5,130 nt of DNA from Bacillota bacterium (lineage in GTDB: Bacteria; Bacillota; Sulfobacillia; Sulfobacillales; Sulfobacillaceae), in the NCBI GenBank assembly GCA_021820675.1, contig JAKADI010000190.1:1-5130 (forward strand), given 5' to 3'. A program made the translations under genes and the position numbers. The notes under the pieces were generated by a model, which was given only the letters and a program-made list of their open reading frames with translations, searched no databases and had not been told where the DNA came from. Below, in pieces: positions 4,830-5,130 of this stretch. Position 1 is the stretch's first letter, and every line of letters starts with the position of its first letter.

Positions 4830-5130
4830 TCATTGCGACACCATGGAACGGGAGTTTTGGTTATGACGTTTCAGGGATAGCAGTTCCTGGTCATGATGCG
4901 TGTGCAATAAGGTGGCGAGAGCCTCTAATCGCGTCAACACCTTCGTAGAGACGATTCCTTCTTGATCGAGCATAAAACGCGCTTCATCAACCCACATGGT
5001 CATGAGCTCATGGTCACGGCGAAAGATCTGCAGTGCAGGGACTGCGGGAAAAAGCCAGGTCTCCTCGGCTTGCGCATGGACGAGTTCGCGATCCGTCCAG
5101 ATGTCAAGAAGAGCCTCTGCGACTTCATAG
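4830..5130 (-). CDS. Hemerythrin HHE-type protein, C-terminal part (5' end outside window)
   Basis: The minus-strand frame is open from the right edge to the TGA at 4830-4832 and shows 99 residues without a start codon that makes sense. Numbered from the first visible codon, the pattern is His18-x3-Glu22-Glu23-TWLFP, then RRDHE with His40 and Glu41, then LLHTHHDQELLSL with His76, His78, His79 and Glu82. This is the H...EE..LFP / HE / H...E spacing of hemerythrin-like cation-binding four-helix bundles, which carry a di-iron centre. The first helix with its His ligand would lie outside the window, consistent with a usual length of about 140-190 residues. Such proteins bind or sense O2 or NO, or handle iron; the specific role cannot be told. 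It converges on the small membrane protein gene and is not co-transcribed with the lipoate cassette. Confidence 0.75.
   Translation of the reverse strand, partial: YEVAEALLDIWTDRELVHAQAEETWLFPAVPALQIFRRDHELMTMWVDEARFMLDQEGIVSTKVLTRLEALATLLHTHHDQELLSLKRHNQNSRSMVSQ

Noticed and set aside
1..5130. CRISPR array, tRNA, rRNA, insertion sequence or prophage elements
   Set aside because: I saw no regularly spaced repeats, no tRNA- or rRNA-like stretch, no transposase or integrase coding and no terminal inverted repeats with target duplications.

Overview
The window carries a compact, apparently complete lipoate-assembly cassette of the kind associated with sulfur-oxidising heterodisulfide-reductase-like (sHdr) systems. 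In order on the + strand it encodes a GcvH-like lipoate-binding protein (LbpA), a lipoate/octanoate:protein ligase (sLpl), and the two radical-SAM proteins LipS1 and LipS2 that together replace the classical lipoyl synthase LipA. Strong AAGGAGG-type ribosome binding sites precede every gene at 7-9 nt spacing, and the base composition is moderately GC-rich. This suggests a Gram-positive (Firmicutes) sulfur oxidiser such as Sulfobacillus; the genus is my inference, since the window has no taxonomic marker gene.

Layout. Positions 1-537: the C-terminal part of an unrecognised cysteine-free protein that enters from the left, with a perfect 12-bp hairpin inside the coding sequence (215-243). Positions 538-636: a 99-nt gap with no convincing promoter. 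Positions 637-4243: lbpA, slpl, lipS1 and lipS2, head to tail with a 1-nt overlap (TGATG), a 4-nt overlap (ATGA) and a zero-nt gap. The lipS2 start is best explained by a non-canonical CTG at 3290, directly after the lipS1 stop, not by the ATG at 3320. Positions 4244-4389: structured non-coding sequence ending in a good extended -10 promoter. Positions 4390-4671: a small two-helix membrane protein of unknown function. Positions 4672-4829: a convergent intergenic region with a long imperfect hairpin (4691-4755). Positions 4830-5130, minus strand: the C-terminal 99 residues of a hemerythrin (HHE)-type protein whose 5' end lies beyond the right edge.

How the genes work together. From work on homologues, the ligase loads octanoate or lipoate onto a lysine of LbpA (here Lys71 in ESGKW). 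LipS2 inserts sulfur at C8 of the octanoyl chain and LipS1 completes the dithiolane at C6. The lipoylated LbpA then serves the sHdr complex in cytoplasmic oxidation of sulfane sulfur to sulfite. No sHdr subunit and no lipT oxidoreductase gene is visible here; if present they lie outside the window. The two genes at the right end look like separate transcription units.
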